Source: Albula goreensis
Taxonomy: Eukaryota; Chordata; Actinopteri; Albuliformes; Albulidae
Length of the DNA stretch: 64,000 nt
Reading direction: 5' to 3'
NCBI GenBank assembly: GCA_022829145.1
Contig: CM040743.1
Span: 7,202,646-7,266,645, forward strand
In this document: piece by piece, positions 47,201 through 59,999 of the stretch
Numbering within the stretch: position 1 is the first letter of the stretch
Layout: each line of letters opens with the position of its first letter
Translations under genes and position numbers: made by a program
Notes under the pieces: model-generated
What the model was told of the DNA's origin: nothing
The model's database searches: none
The model's input: the letters and a program-made list of their open reading frames with translations, nothing else

Positions 47201-48359
47201 GGTTACTCAGTAAGCTCTGAAAGCGAATGCTGCTGCCTGTCAATCAAACACTTGCTTATGCTTGCCTCAACATTCATACACTCTTCACTGCAGTCTACGG
47301 CACTCTGTGCAGCTTTGCACTGTACACTCTGATTCGTCAAAGGGCCAACACACACGTCAGTCTGTGGAAAGTCTGCTGACCTAACCGTTGTTAACTGTCA
47401 CAATAAAATATAGCAAAATTCACCCTGCAGACACCCATGATGGGTGTAAGTGGTCCAACTATTTAAAAATAAACAAATCTAACACTCAAAAGAGACATTC
47501 AATAAATAACCTGAATTGGATATTGTTCGTTGTGCAGATTCAGGATTCTGTTGGAGCACCTCACATCCCAGAATTCCCTGTTTATAAGCCTGTGATATTC
47601 TCAGCAGGTAGTTCTGGTGATACTGAGCTGTGCTTGTCCCATCACTACCGGTCATGCTTGGAAGAACGGTCTTGATGCTGATAAAATGATAACCATTTCC
47701 TGCATTTCTTCATTTGTAATCTTTTATCAGAAGCAGCCAGGTTCAGCTTAAGACCATCTTTGGCTTTTTTGAGAGCAGCAGGTTTGAATATGAAGGCTGG
47801 CTGGTGTACTTCTAATATTTCCCCTGGCTTGTCAGATTTGGCTATCATGTTATTTTATACACAATTTAATTTAATGCAATGTACAGGACCTGAGTTTTTG
47901 TTCCTGTAATGCGATATTAGACACAACATAATGTGCCAAAATATGAAGGCGCTTGAGAAGTGCCTGATGGCTGACTCAGAAACAATCCTGCTCTGGGTTA
48001 GCACCAGGAAGTGATAGGTAACAGGAAGTGACAGGAAACAGGAAGTGACAACATCCACTGCTGGGGTGCTGACAGTGGGAGTTTCCCTCTCAGGTCAGTC
48101 TCTGCAGGGCCTCTCACCTCTCATTCAGTCACACATCAGGTTTTTATATCGTCAGCATTACAAAGAAACCGTATGCTTCAGACATTTTTGAGTCTGCTAC
48201 ACAAAGGCAAAGCTTAATCAGTAGTTGACCGTAACCGTTTCATGGATTTACAATTCATCCAAAACAGCATGTTACCAACACTTGCGTAACATTGATTAAC
48301 TTTATGTGATGTAAATACACATTTTTCCAGAAAAGTTTTGTCTGCCGAGAACATCAGCG

Positions 48360-48850
48360 AACAGCAGCATCACAGCGCATCACAGCCATTACGACAGCCA
48401 TAATGGCCCATTCAGAATGATCATTTAGAGACATAATTACCCCCTCGCTTTTCCTAATTACATATATATTCAGTATGCCTCACGTGTAGCATTGTGTCTG
48501 GTGGTATAGGGCAGTTACCCTGCTATTTCCAGCAACATCGACAGAAAACCCCAGTCTTCACCGCACTTGGGAGCCAACTCTTCGTTCAGCATTTTTTAGC
48601 TGATGGTTGCCATGCAACAAATTGGCAAGTCGGAGTGACAGAGGGAGGATGGAAAGCTTATTAATGGCAGTGCACAGACTGCTGTCGGGGGGGGGGGATG
48701 AACTCCTGGCGCTAACGTGCCCATAATGACAGACCCAAAGAAGTGGAACAAAAGAGCATTAGGCCACGGGCCGTGGAAACTCTTCGTTTCCATGAGGCGC
48801 GGCTAATTCCCCGGGACGGGCTGGTAAAAGAACGGCTAAAGGCCCGGGTC
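48360..48850. promoter_or_regulatory. DNAJB6: Candidate conserved non-coding element in DNAJB6 intron 1
   Basis: Contains CATAATTACCCCCTCGC, CCTAATTACATA, GGTTGCCATGCAAC (48605-48618, an X-box lacking one central base) and GTGGAACAAAAGAGCATTAG. It is complex and unlike the AT-rich or repetitive DNA around it. The role is inference. Confidence 0.35.
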
Positions 48851-50469
48851 AACACACTGTCCGTCTGAGGCCGGAGCTGTCTGGTCAGTCAACAGGGCTG
48901 TGAGCTGTTCATCTGGTTTTTTCCCCTCTGTCACGGTTTTGTTTCTGAATGCTTGTCCTGGGACAGTCGCTGCGAGAAGCTCTACAGCTAAGTTTTGCTG
49001 GAACATACTGATGATTTTGTTGGTATGCGGCCATTAGCCAAATGTTTTTTATACGATTGCAATCTGGCAGCTACCTGTCTGATTTCTGTTTGTTTGCTCG
49101 GCCTCTCTATAACACTCCCTACGTTAACATACTTTAAACATGTAAGCTGGGGGGTTTTTGCTGACACAAAAAAAAAAAAAAACAATGAAGTGACTGTTAA
49201 CTATAAAATCTGAAGTCTGTCACATTTTAAAAGGCTCTTAAAAGGCTGCAGAATTGATTGCAATACTTTCCGAGCACGCTAAACCGATCAGTCCCGTCAC
49301 AAATAAGCTCACAAATAAACTGAGTGACGTGACTCAGCTGAGCTTTCATTACTGGATGACAGTCACTAGAGGCAAGTGAATGACTGGGCACACACTGCAT
49401 CCTGAACTCCTTAAAAATCTACTGACAATACGAGACCTGTACAAATGTATTTTTTCAAATAAGGGATGTCAAAAATTTTACTATGAAAAAATTGAGAAAA
49501 ATATTCATAAGAGCTTTGGATCATAATATTTTACATGTGATGTCACCCAAAATAATGCCCCCTGGGAAGCTATTGCAATATCCAGGTGGCTATTATTGCA
49601 ATATACATGTGCAAGTACCTGCATGCACACAAATGTTTATGCATAAAGCCTAACATTAAACACACCATATATATATATATATATCTCTCATTTTATTGTG
49701 ACAGTGCACGAATGTAGCAGGATTGTGGCTAGGCTACATCTAGGGCCTGTAACTGAAGAGCTGCTATTCGAGCTTTTAGTCACTGAGCAACATCTGAGAA
49801 GGACAGATAAGAAAACCCGATATGCGCTTCAGGGCCAGGCCCGAGCCTGCGACAGGAAATGAAACCTGCAGATGGCCACCGCTGGCCGAGATGCCAGCTT
49901 CATCGTTTTGCCGTGAAAGGAGCGAAAACAGGCTGTCGATCATCATTTTTCCGCGCGGATGTCCGTGACGCATAGCTCAGATGCTTTATTTCTCGTAATA
50001 GGAGCGTCACCTTCAAATCAGCGCTAAAGATCAACAGTGTTGTGAGAGACGCACTTCAAGGGCGACTTGTGCAAGGGGCGAGACGAAGAACAGAATTCCT
50101 CTCTCCCAGCAACCATTCACTGAAAACAAACCATAAATTCGGTGAGAGCAGGGAAGCTATACCACACTCTACAGTAAACACACAGTTTCTTGAAAGTGAG
50201 GCTGGACATCACACTAAATTATTCCAGTCCTGGACATCTGGAGACAGATTTTACTGCTTTTTTCAGCACACAGTGAACACAGTGGAGAAAACAGACAGCA
50301 TCACGCATCGAACACGTACTTCATAGACTGGTTTCAAACTTTCAGGCCACAATTAAATCCAGCTTTGGCCTATACTCTGATTAATTTTGCCTTGAGATCA
50401 TCTCCGTAACCATCTGACTGCACTGCCATCCTCTCATCTCCATGACCCTCCCTCTCTGGACTGGAGGTG

Positions 50470-50500
50470 ACTGCTGCTGCTGCTGATGCTGCTGCTGCTG
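50470..50500. repeat. CTG trinucleotide repeat
   Basis: About ten CTG units with one GATG interruption. Confidence 0.9.
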
Positions 50501-50954
50501 GTTCCCAGTTAAAGGTCACAGAGTAGGCCCGTGCCTCGGGACATCTGAACGGTGCATTGTGACCGGCATTAAACGCCTCACTCATTAACACTGTCCTCAA
50601 AACGCTGCCATCCAACCTTCCCTGCTCCCCTGCCGCAGACAGCCACTCTATTATTGGAGAATAACTGAGAAATGAGTCGAGTTATGTTTTGATAGATTAA
50701 ATGGGCTTGGTCGTTTCATTTTATGGTTTATGCTGCACACAGTTATTTAGGCCTGTTTATCATGTTAATTTGGATGTCCTACACTCCCAAAAAGCACATG
50801 GCTCAGACGTAACCAATGTTTCTCATTAACAGAAAGAATGGACAACGGTAGGCTATACTGTATCTCATCAGTGGGCTAAACCATGATTTGCTTTGTGTTA
50901 ACGTGGTAGCCTTATTGCCGTATAGGACATGGCATGAAAAGAGCAGCAATGAAG

Positions 50955-51150
50955 TATAATGGTTTGGGAGCTGGGCTGCTGGTATTACTACAACTTCTAC
51001 AACAGTATTGCCTTACTTAAGCAAGGAACTCAACCTAAAATTGCTCCAGTAAAAGTGTCCAGCTGTATAAATGGCTAACACAGAAAACTGTATGCACTGA
51101 GTAAGTCATTGTGGATAAGAGTGTCTGTAATGCAATGCAAGGTGTAGATT
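50955..51150 (+). mobile_element. tRNA-derived SINE (plus orientation), degenerate
   Basis: Central and tail regions: TTGCCTTACTTAAGCAAGGA, CCAGCTGTATAAATGGCTAA and AGTCATTGTGGATAAGAGTG, then TCTGTAATGCAATGCA. Confidence 0.7.
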
Positions 51151-54100
51151 ATTACAGTCCTTTCAAAAATAGTCAATCTAGAATACAAAGAAATGGGATA
51201 AGGACATTAGATAGGCCTTGATCTCTAAACACTTTCTGCCTGTTACTGCACGTCACTCCAATAGCGACCAGACCAGACCAAACCAAACCTTACAAGCCTC
51301 CAAATGAGCCGCTCTTTTTCCACTTCAGTTCATTTTTGTATTATTCTGTTGCACTGCTAGGCCTCATGAAACAAGTTCAGCCTACATGTTGAAGGTATTG
51401 TGCTGGGGCCATATCAGAGATCACTGAATCTTCCACACTCAGCTCAGGGACCAAATCTAAATGTAGCTTCAATTCTAAAATCTATCCAAAACCAGCCTAG
51501 GCCAAAACTTATTTCAAAATCATTAACTTTATACTGTTTCACGGAAGTACCAGAAATACTTTACCCGGGCCCCTGTACTGTACTTATTTGCTGTTAGGAA
51601 ATCGTTGATGTCATTTTGGACCTGGGCTAAGTGGCATGGAATTTACAATTCATCAGATAAACTGCTGAAAACTTGGAGCAAAAGAGAACCAAACAGTCTG
51701 ACTGTCGGGTTAAAGAAGAATCGGACCGTCATCCGGAGTGCGCCATCTGGATCCTGCGGAACTGCAGAATGACAGCTATTCTGGCTAGACTTGGCAACGG
51801 CGTACACAACTGCAATGACGTTCTTTACCGATTACTATTTGGCGGGGTAAAAATAGCACAGTTAACTTGTGTGGCCCAGAATAACACACTGGTAAAATAT
51901 GGCTGCACAATACAAAACAAAAAACATAACACAAAGAACAAGCTTTGAGATGCCCAGCAAGATGACAAAACTGGCAAAACCATTTCCCATTTTCCACCCA
52001 CAGCCTCATAAATTCCGATGACATTTGGTTGCGAGTATCATTATTGGGCGTATATTGCTGTTACAAAAGTCTAAGGCAAAACAATATGGCCATCAACCCA
52101 TTTCTTGTTGCTTGCACATACACATACAGTATGCACGTACACACACATTCACATGCGCACACACACACATATGAACTGAGGATGTTTCTTTTTTATATGC
52201 TCACATACTAATTTCTCTCCTTCGTGTATGAGGGTGAAACGAAAGTTGCTATGTAGTTCAACTTTTCAAACCTCTTAAGATGCTATCAATCAAACACATT
52301 TTCTCTCTGATTTCTTGTTGCATGTGACTCGTGCCAGCATAATGGCGATGAGACTCAGGTCTGGCACACAGTTCCCAGTCCATAAAGTTTAGGGATGGGC
52401 ATGGCAAAATATGCATTCCCGTGGTCTCCACTTTTGTGTATGCTTTGGGTGTGGTTACCCATTTTCACATCATTACATGCCCTCTGTATATTAGCCCACG
52501 CACAAGTGAGCTTTAAGAACCGCATGCTTCAAATGAACCAGCTCAAAAAACCACGTCAGATGGTTCAACCTTTCCCAAACTATCTAATGTCAAAGGTAGG
52601 GTGAGGCGCTGTCTGTCACAGAGAGGGGTGGGACTAGTCAGAAAGTCAGAAGAAAGAAGTAGGTGAAACGAGATTAAATTTTACTTTTTTTTTTTTTCTG
52701 GGGGTGACTGGCCCCTGGTTAGTCTAATCAACTGAAAGTTATGCTGGATACGGGTGTCAACTAAATAACTAATGTTGTCAAGAACCAGTTGCTGTCAATG
52801 AGAGATTCAGGTCTCTTATGCTTCGTGCTAGCTTTCTCCTGTAGTACCATGTAGACTGGGTGGTAGGGTGGGAAATATGACCTGCTCAGAGGTGAGTGCA
52901 GCTGAGGATTGGACAGGTTTCAGCAAGGTTTGTCAGGATCACCATGACAACCACAGATTTCTATTGCTGCCTGTGTCACAGTAATGCATTTGTTTATGTT
53001 TCTGTCATTTTCAGTTTTAAGTAACTGTGTGAAGAACATGGTCTGTATATACAAAGAGGAAAGACTGTAATGCAGTCTATGCATCTTCTCCCAAAATTCA
53101 GTCACCCTCCAATGCACACCTCTCCCTTTTCTCTACAAGAATTGCCTCCCACACTTTCAATTTAGCCGACTGCCCTGAGCCGGGAGGGGGAGGAAAGGTT
53201 CAGGGGTTCCAGGTAAAGAGTGACAGAGTTCTCAATCTGGATGAACCATTTGCAAACTGGAAGCAGTCTGTTAAACATACTGTATGATTTCATAATCCTG
53301 ACAGTCCTAGTTGCAGTTGCGGTGTATCAGGTATGCAAATGCTAAAGTGATAATGCCACCGGCACAAAAGCTGACTAAAACTAAAAGGGGGGGGGAGGGC
53401 TGTTCAAAATTTGTTTTAAATATTGTACAGAAAAGTCACTTCCTAAGGCTACTTCAAATACAGTGCAGCAAATACTGGAAAAAGAGCAGGAAGGCTGCCT
53501 TCTGTGGTCAACGGCTTCTCACGCCTCTACATTCAGCCTCTTTCTCTTTCACTTAACGTACAGTTGATATACCTTTCATAATCATTTCATGGCTTCATGT
53601 TTACAGCTTGCTAATTGCAAACGAACACAAATGTACATGTGATTTTTTCCTTTTTCTGCTTTATACCTCTCCAATCACAAAACTATGCAGTTGTTTTTTA
53701 TATTTTTATTATATTTTAAGATTTCAAAAGTGAAACAAGACAGCAGACACATCCCCCTCCGCCCCCACAGACCCAACAGGAAGCAGTAACGTAGACTTGG
53801 TGACCCCTGATTCACACAGTGTCTATCCTTTGCCCTTTTCACACTGCATTCGTCAGCATATCGCCTACGCTGCAGAAACACAGCTAGTCAACATATGTTC
53901 AGTTCACATCCCGCAGGTGCCCTGCAAACCAAGAGAGGGGACTAGAGAGCGATGAGTTAACAGCTTACCTAAGATTTCTCCCCGGTGAGGCAGTGCTAAT
54001 CGTTGCCTCACCAGCATGCTACCCCCGGCTGTAGCAAGGAGGAACTTTCACGCTCACAGTCTGAACACCACCCAGAAAATCTGCACCGAATCTGTAGTGT

Positions 54101-56042
54101 TTTTGTACTGCCAGAATCGGGTTACACCAATTCTATAATCCCCAATGGGACACAGGTCAAAACCTGGTCAGGCAGTTCTCCATGTTCGTCTGGGATCCCC
54201 ATGTCAACAAACGAGAGGAAATAGTCTACATGTGGGCTCAAATGAGGGGCGGGCGCACTGTTCCTGCAAAGCTACCATGGGAACAGATTTTGCTTGCTTC
54301 TGGTTTGATGTTTCTAAAAACAGCATAAATCAGTAAGACTGATGTTTGGATGAACACAAGAGAATGCGAGTCTGCAGTCTTGACGACAGACACTTTTACT
54401 ACAACACAACATAAACGTGCATGTGGCTGACCTGTCAGCGACAATGTGTTAAAAACTCACTGGACAGGTGAAAAAAAAAAAACTGAGCAGCAGGGTTTGG
54501 CAGCCTTACTTTCAGTCAAAAGTATGTTCAGGTCATGTGACAGCTAACTACATCTATGCTTGCCCTCTAGTGCCATTTAAGTATTACATAAGTAATTAGA
54601 GGCATAAAACAGAACTCTCAAGAATCAGCCATCAATCTTTCAAGAAAATGATGAAAGCCTGGTGCATGAATGGTAAAATATGCATTTTGAATATTTAGTA
54701 ACCCACTCAGTGGCACACTGCATACACATTCTTAAAGATGCCGTCCCACGACTGGTGATGAGGTTATCATCCAGAAGGTTTGGCAAACTGATAAGAAATT
54801 TTAGACTGTGAAGACAATGTCCTCTCATGGTCTCTGTTACGATATCAACTGTCACATTCTCCGGAGTTCCAGTAAGTCACATTGCTTCAAACACGACCAC
54901 TTAGCTTCAAGTTCATTGTTTAGTTTAACACTCCTGTATTACTTGTTGCCACTGACCCCTCTGCATTACACATTAGAACAGGTATGTTCTCAAAGAAAAA
55001 ACTCACTCTAATCTCACACATGGGTACACACCATTCTAAACTGTTTTTAGTTCAGGTGAGAATGTTGCTTTCAGATCAAACGTTCAACAATTTACAACAG
55101 AATGCTTCAGATCAGGACTTTTCCACAAGAATATACTGTTATATACACACCTGCAAACAGAATTGACCTTACTCCAGTACTCTTGTGTAAATCGGGGCAA
55201 GGGTGGGGGGCACCAAAGCAGGGACAGACGGGTGATGTTTTCTGAGCTCATTAACCTATCTTTGGAGTTTCTGAAATTACACTGTTGCGCCTAAACAGAC
55301 TCATCATTGCATTAAATGGTTACTATTCCTCAAGTCTGATGTGATAGCCTTTAGGGTTTGTTTAAGAAAGCTTTATGTACATTCTCCCCAACTGGTACAA
55401 AAACTAAAAAGACGCATTTTGTAAATACAAATACTCTGAAGCACAGTTCCCATTTACTGATCCAGCGAACATTCTTGAATTGTGGTTGTTCAATGTGACC
55501 TACACCGATAACAATCAATACTGCAACCATGCGAGGCAGTATGTAACAAGCTGCGTAATTTCAAGCAAGTCTGGATACGGTCCTCCCCAATATAAAAACC
55601 ATTTGTACGTGCATTATCGTTACTGTGATTTACCGAAATGGTTTCATTAATCTGATGCAGCGGTGAAGCGCCAGAGAGAGAAGCTAATATAGCCAACATT
55701 AAACAATCAGTAGAATAACATAGATCTATCTAGCTCTATGGCTGAGGGCTAAGTTCATACACACCACCGCAATACTATGTCTGGCTCGCATCATCTGTTG
55801 ACAAACGCGGGAGCATTCTATGCATTGAAACATTTATAGATAGGAGGTAGCTATCAGGATGCCAGTGTAGCGTTAGCTACATAGATGGCTACTGCTAGTT
55901 AGCCAACCGTTCTGCTAGCTACGTTCAGCAAGCCACCTAACTGCGATACAAAACAGCAGCTAGCTACGTTAGCGAGCTCGCTAAGTATCAACACAAACAG
56001 CGAAAAGGTCGATCGTATTTTCAGTGAAATGATGGCCTTACC

Positions 56043-56215
56043 TCCACTTGAGCTGCCTTGGCGCTCGCTTTCGTTATTCCTTTGTCTGATGTGCTTGTAT
56101 TCAAATGACCACTGTTTTCTATTTTTTTCAACACTATCTTTCTATCCCGTATGTTTGAAACAGACGGTATGCGTCTCCGGAAATTCTTCACGTTCTACCA
56201 AAGCTTGTTCCTGAG
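56043..56215 (-). other. DNAJB6: DNAJB6 exon 1, non-coding first exon (start approximate)
   Basis: The minus strand shows a consensus donor, AAGTGGAG|GTAAGG, at 56042/56041. The stretch upstream has no ATG and lies next to CRE sites, as expected for a 5'UTR exon. The 5' edge is guessed from the promoter elements. Confidence 0.6.
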
Positions 56216-56221
56216 ATATTT

Positions 56222-56330
56222 TGACGTCACTTCCTCTGAAGCAGTGGTGGGAGGTCCATAGTATTGTGAAAAGATGACCGTGACGACATCACGTGACTAA
56301 CCGGGACCGTTACGATGGTAAATGACGTCA
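56222..56330 (-). promoter_or_regulatory. DNAJB6: DNAJB6 promoter region: two CREs and a palindromic E-box
   Basis: TGACGTCA, a perfect CREB/ATF site, occurs at 56222-56229 (followed by CTTCCTC, an ETS-type GGAAG on the minus strand) and again at 56323-56330. Between them TCACGTGA (56289-56296) is a USF/MITF-type E-box. There is no TATA box at the expected distance. The layout fits a TATA-less housekeeping or stress-responsive promoter. A clean heat-shock element was not found. Confidence 0.6.
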
Positions 56331-56689
56331 TACATAAACTTAGTAATTATAAATACTGAATATTTATAAATATTTAATGAGAAAGCATTTGTTCCTTAAA
56401 ATGGACGTGAAAAGGAATTCCAATTTCTTTGTCATGTTTTGAACTTCAGAGAAAGTTTGTTTTTTGTTTCTTTGTTTTTGTGTACGGAATAATATATTAA
56501 TTACTGCATTGCATGGTAAATTATTGAGAAGCTGTTCATCTTGGAATCCACATTTATTTTACACTTTGTGCCAAGCATGCAGGGAAAAACAGACACTGGT
56601 GTGTCACAACACACCAGTCAATAGTCAGGACAAGTTCAATACAAAAATTTGCATTTGACTTCCTTCAGATGAATTAATTTTTGCTCACC

Positions 56690-57035
56690 CCCCTCCCTAC
56701 TGGGCCCAGGTGCAGCTGCACCCCCTCCACCTGCGGTAGATTAGTTCCTGGATCTAGCTACTCTTGTACGGGTGATAATTTGAGGGTGTGGTCCGAGCTG
56801 CTTCTGTCACTTCACCCTTGGTTCTCCTTGCCGAAGCGGCGCTGCTGGGTTAGCCTCCTTCTCAGCCTCTCACAGCATCCCAGCAGGAGTTCCACAGGGA
56901 ACAGCAGCCCTTCCTCCTCTCCTTTTATGCATATTCACTTGGGTCTGTTATTTCTGGCCAAGGTTTTTCCAACTGTTCATCCTTCTCTCAATATGCTCAG
57001 TTCTCTCTCTCCTTCCCCTCCTCCGCCCGTCTGAC
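56690..57035 (+). mobile_element. Degenerate L2-type LINE reverse-transcriptase fragment
   Basis: Translated with frame changes the sequence contains SELLLSLHPWFSLPKR, then GVPQGTAALPPLLLCIF, then MHIHLGLLFLAKVF. These recall the conserved W-F-S-L and GVPQGSxLGPLLF blocks of L2/CR1 reverse transcriptases and the following 'YMLPLG' stretch. It is frame-broken, with no intact protein. Confidence 0.5.
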
Positions 57036-57439
57036 AGGTTCCTGTGTCCATCACCACTGGCAGCAGATACCTGTGGCTGGAGGATGAACCATCACTGTGT
57101 GTAAACCAGTGGTAGAAAACATAGTGGCACGGAGGACAGTGTCTATGCTGACTTTCACTCCAGCCTTTTGACGCAACGATCCGTTGATTTACTCAAAATC
57201 CATACAAAGTGAAATGAGATATTTTCCTCATCTAAATTCTTGTTTTTTTTTCTCCCCATCTATCATTTAAGCTCCTATTCTGTGCATAAACTTGGATGAT
57301 GCACAAAAACGTACATGAAAATTAACAACTGAAAACAATGAAGTCAATGGCAACGGGCTGGAACGAAAACCAGCATGCATATGACTCTCCATGGCGACGA
57401 ATCTGGACTGGTGCAAGCCTGTTTCTACAATTCCTGCCA

Positions 57440-57560
57440 GCATACACAGCAAAATGTAACTTTAATTTAATACTAACAGTGTACATATGAGTCCAGTTGT
57501 TCTCATATGTAGTCTGTTAGTGTTGAATTAACACCAGACGTTTTGCCGTGTACCTGCCTC
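57440..57560. mobile_element. MITE-like palindromic repeat, GTGTTAAAT family (copy 2)
   Basis: Terminal inverted repeats TACACAGCAAAATGT and ACGTTTTGCCGTGTA (13 of 15 paired) enclose a core with ACAGTGTACATATGAGTCCA and TTAGTGTTGAATTAACACCA. Confidence 0.65.
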
Positions 57561-58411
57561 TCTCCACAAACTCTGAATAACTAACTGCCCTGTGTCGGTC
57601 CCAGGCTGCAAAAACTGATTTTGAGACCCACCTGACGCACCATGACAGCTTTTAACCAATATGTCACACCCTGAAAACTGTGCTGCTCAAAGTCAGAAAA
57701 TTGCCATGCCAGTGAAAGTATTAGTAACTTGACCGTAGAAGCAAATGTTCTGGCTTTCTCTTGAAATCGTTTCCCGTTTGACATGATATATGTTTTTGCT
57801 TGTGTTTCAGATGTGGTTTAGCTGTCCTGTTCGTATCGGTCAAACCAGTCAGGGAGGCCGCACAGCATTACTCTGGTTCTAATTTCATGAGTATTCCCTC
57901 TGGTGAAATGAGGAAGTCTGTCCATCATGGGCCTGCAACACGTTGGCTGAAGACATTACCATAGTGATTCATTCCTGCTCCATCTTTCTAAGCAGAATTG
58001 GAAAACATAACTAAGTGATATAATATGTCATACTTCTAAGCACACACTATGTCCATCTCAGCTGCTGTTCCAAGGATTCTGTGCTGTCCTGCCCGTATCG
58101 GTAGATCACTGTAAATCATTTCATATAGTGCTGTGAGGCTTATCTTCGACCTTCCAAAACCATGTCCTTGTCTCCCCGCACCTGGGCTTGGATCAGTTCT
58201 AGTGTAAAATTCAACATCGACACCCAGATGCCAGCCTCTAAAGACACAGCTTCCATTGAAACTGCTTCACATTTCTTCACATGTAGTCTCTGTGAGAGCC
58301 CCTGGCCACCCAGTAGTTTACTCATGGGAAATGACAAAGATAGAAATAAATCACAATGACCTTATCCAATGGATGGAATTACCAGTACATCCAAAAAAAT
58401 CTAAGAACTTT

Positions 58412-58526
<115 letters not shown>

Positions 58527-59099
58527 CACATTCCTCAACTGAAAAGGATTTAATAAGTTATAAAAAAGTCAGGCTAAGACTGATGAGGGAGAGTGTGTTA
58601 ATGTAATGAGGTCCTAAAGTACAGTAATTATATTTAAGTGTTGGCCACTGTGAGAAAAGTCACAGTTGTTAACCTCACCATTATATTTTAATGTAGGCTA
58701 TATCTAAATAGTAGCTGGAAATTTTAAATTTTCAGTAAATCTTCAACAAGTATTTAAAAAAGACCATTGAAGAAAGACAGAGTACCAAGAGCAAAGCAAG
58801 TTAATTTCTTATTTAGAGGTGCTGTGTTTGTGCAAACAAATGCTTCCTTGGATTTATTTCCTCATAGAGCCATGCTATTTTTAAGCATACACATACTAAC
58901 TAATGCAATAAATTAGGGTGAAGGGCCCATTATTGGAATAAGATATTTGACACAGAATTTATGTCAATAAACATTGAGTTTATATTGACTATATTTCTAT
59001 CTTTCATCCTGCACTACTAATGAGCAGAGACATTCAGGCTACAAACAATATTGCCAATTAAGCATTACTTCATGAAAACAAAATATTTTACTGGTAAGC

Positions 59100-59400
59100 T
59101 TGTCCCTCAAGATCACACGGGATAAAATCAATACGGACAACCAGCTCTGTTTCCAAGGCTGGCTAAAATGCAAAAGGATGCTGACTATGTGAAAATATCG
59201 GCCGTCTATTAATTACATATGTCACTGAGATCGATAACTAATTAGCCCAGAGAGGAGTCCCGCGAGAATCCCTCTAGCAGAGTGATGATAGGATTTCTTT
59301 ATGAAAGCGGGGGCTTTGCCGATGACACAAGTACACAAAACGGGAGATAATAAAAGTTGCTCAGTCAGACACTGTTAATTATTCTCACTGGGAACGGTTC
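59100..59400. promoter_or_regulatory. Candidate conserved non-coding element upstream of DNAJB6
   Basis: Contains GTCTATTAATTACATATG, ATCGATAACTAATTAGCC, GAGTCCCGCGAGAATCCC and AAGCGGGGGCTTTGCCG. TAATTA sites and CpG-containing unique sequence suggest a regulatory element; this is inferred from composition. Confidence 0.35.
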
Positions 59401-59645
59401 AGAAGTCAGAGGAACCCAAATGTGAATTTTTTAAATCTTCCAAGAACTCGGCACTTTCTTTCACTTTCACTTACCCAAAGTCAGACAGTTCCGAGTTTGT
59501 TAGTTGAGAAACTGACTGTTTAAATGAATTATGCTTGAGGTCTAGAAGATGTGTCGGGTTTGTCAATACCGCATCTTAAATAAACATATTCCCACACAAT
59601 GTTTTTCTACTCACACAAAACTTGTTTACGTTTGACTTTCCAAAA

Positions 59646-59685
59646 CAAAATAATAATAATGATAATAATAATAATAATAATAATA
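59646..59685. repeat. TAA trinucleotide microsatellite
   Basis: ATAATAATGATAATAATAAT and further TAA units. Confidence 0.9.
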
Positions 59686-59999
59686 CAAAGCATTCATAAC
59701 TATTAAAGCAACCATCATGCCATTGGATGCACATTTTGTAACTTTGCAAAAGAAAAAAAAATGAAATCAACTTGATAATAAATATGGCTCAGGATCATTA
59801 GCTAAAGTATCAAAGGTACCAAACATTTCTCCACAGGATGTATGAATGACTAACCATGCCACCGATGATCTAGGCCATTCCAGGGGTGTGGCTGAAATTA
59901 ATCTGGAAGCTTCAGAGGTGAATGGAAATGATTGCAGGTTTCCAGGTACAAAAAGCATTTTTTCCATCAAGCCTGAACACGAGCAGTAAGCATGTGTGA

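Larger units (their letters stand above)
42018..56042 (-). other. DNAJB6: DNAJB6 intron 1
   Basis: 14 kb between the non-coding first exon and exon 2. It holds SINEs (42493-42690, 50955-51150), a ~31-bp minisatellite (42829-43030), a TG-rich array (44010-44290) and a CNE-like block (48360-48850). A CTG stretch (50470-50500) and TA repeats (49672-49684) are also present. The open frames here (up to 159 codons) come from repeats or chance. A minus-strand donor-like site (CTTAG|GTAAGC near 53967) could mark an alternative first exon, but nothing else supports one. Confidence 0.75.

Noticed and set aside
53900-54000. Alternative DNAJB6 first exon with donor CTTAG|GTAAGC (minus strand)
   Set aside because: Only a donor-like site is visible. 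There is no supporting promoter or acceptor, so it was not annotated as an exon.
56160-56215. Heat-shock element near the DNAJB6 start
   Set aside because: GAA/TTC triplets are present but not at the 5-bp phasing of a real HSE.
56681-57034. 117-codon Ser/Pro/Leu-rich plus-strand frame as a gene
   Set aside because: The LINE RT motifs lie in other frames, so this frame is a shadow of a decayed LINE.
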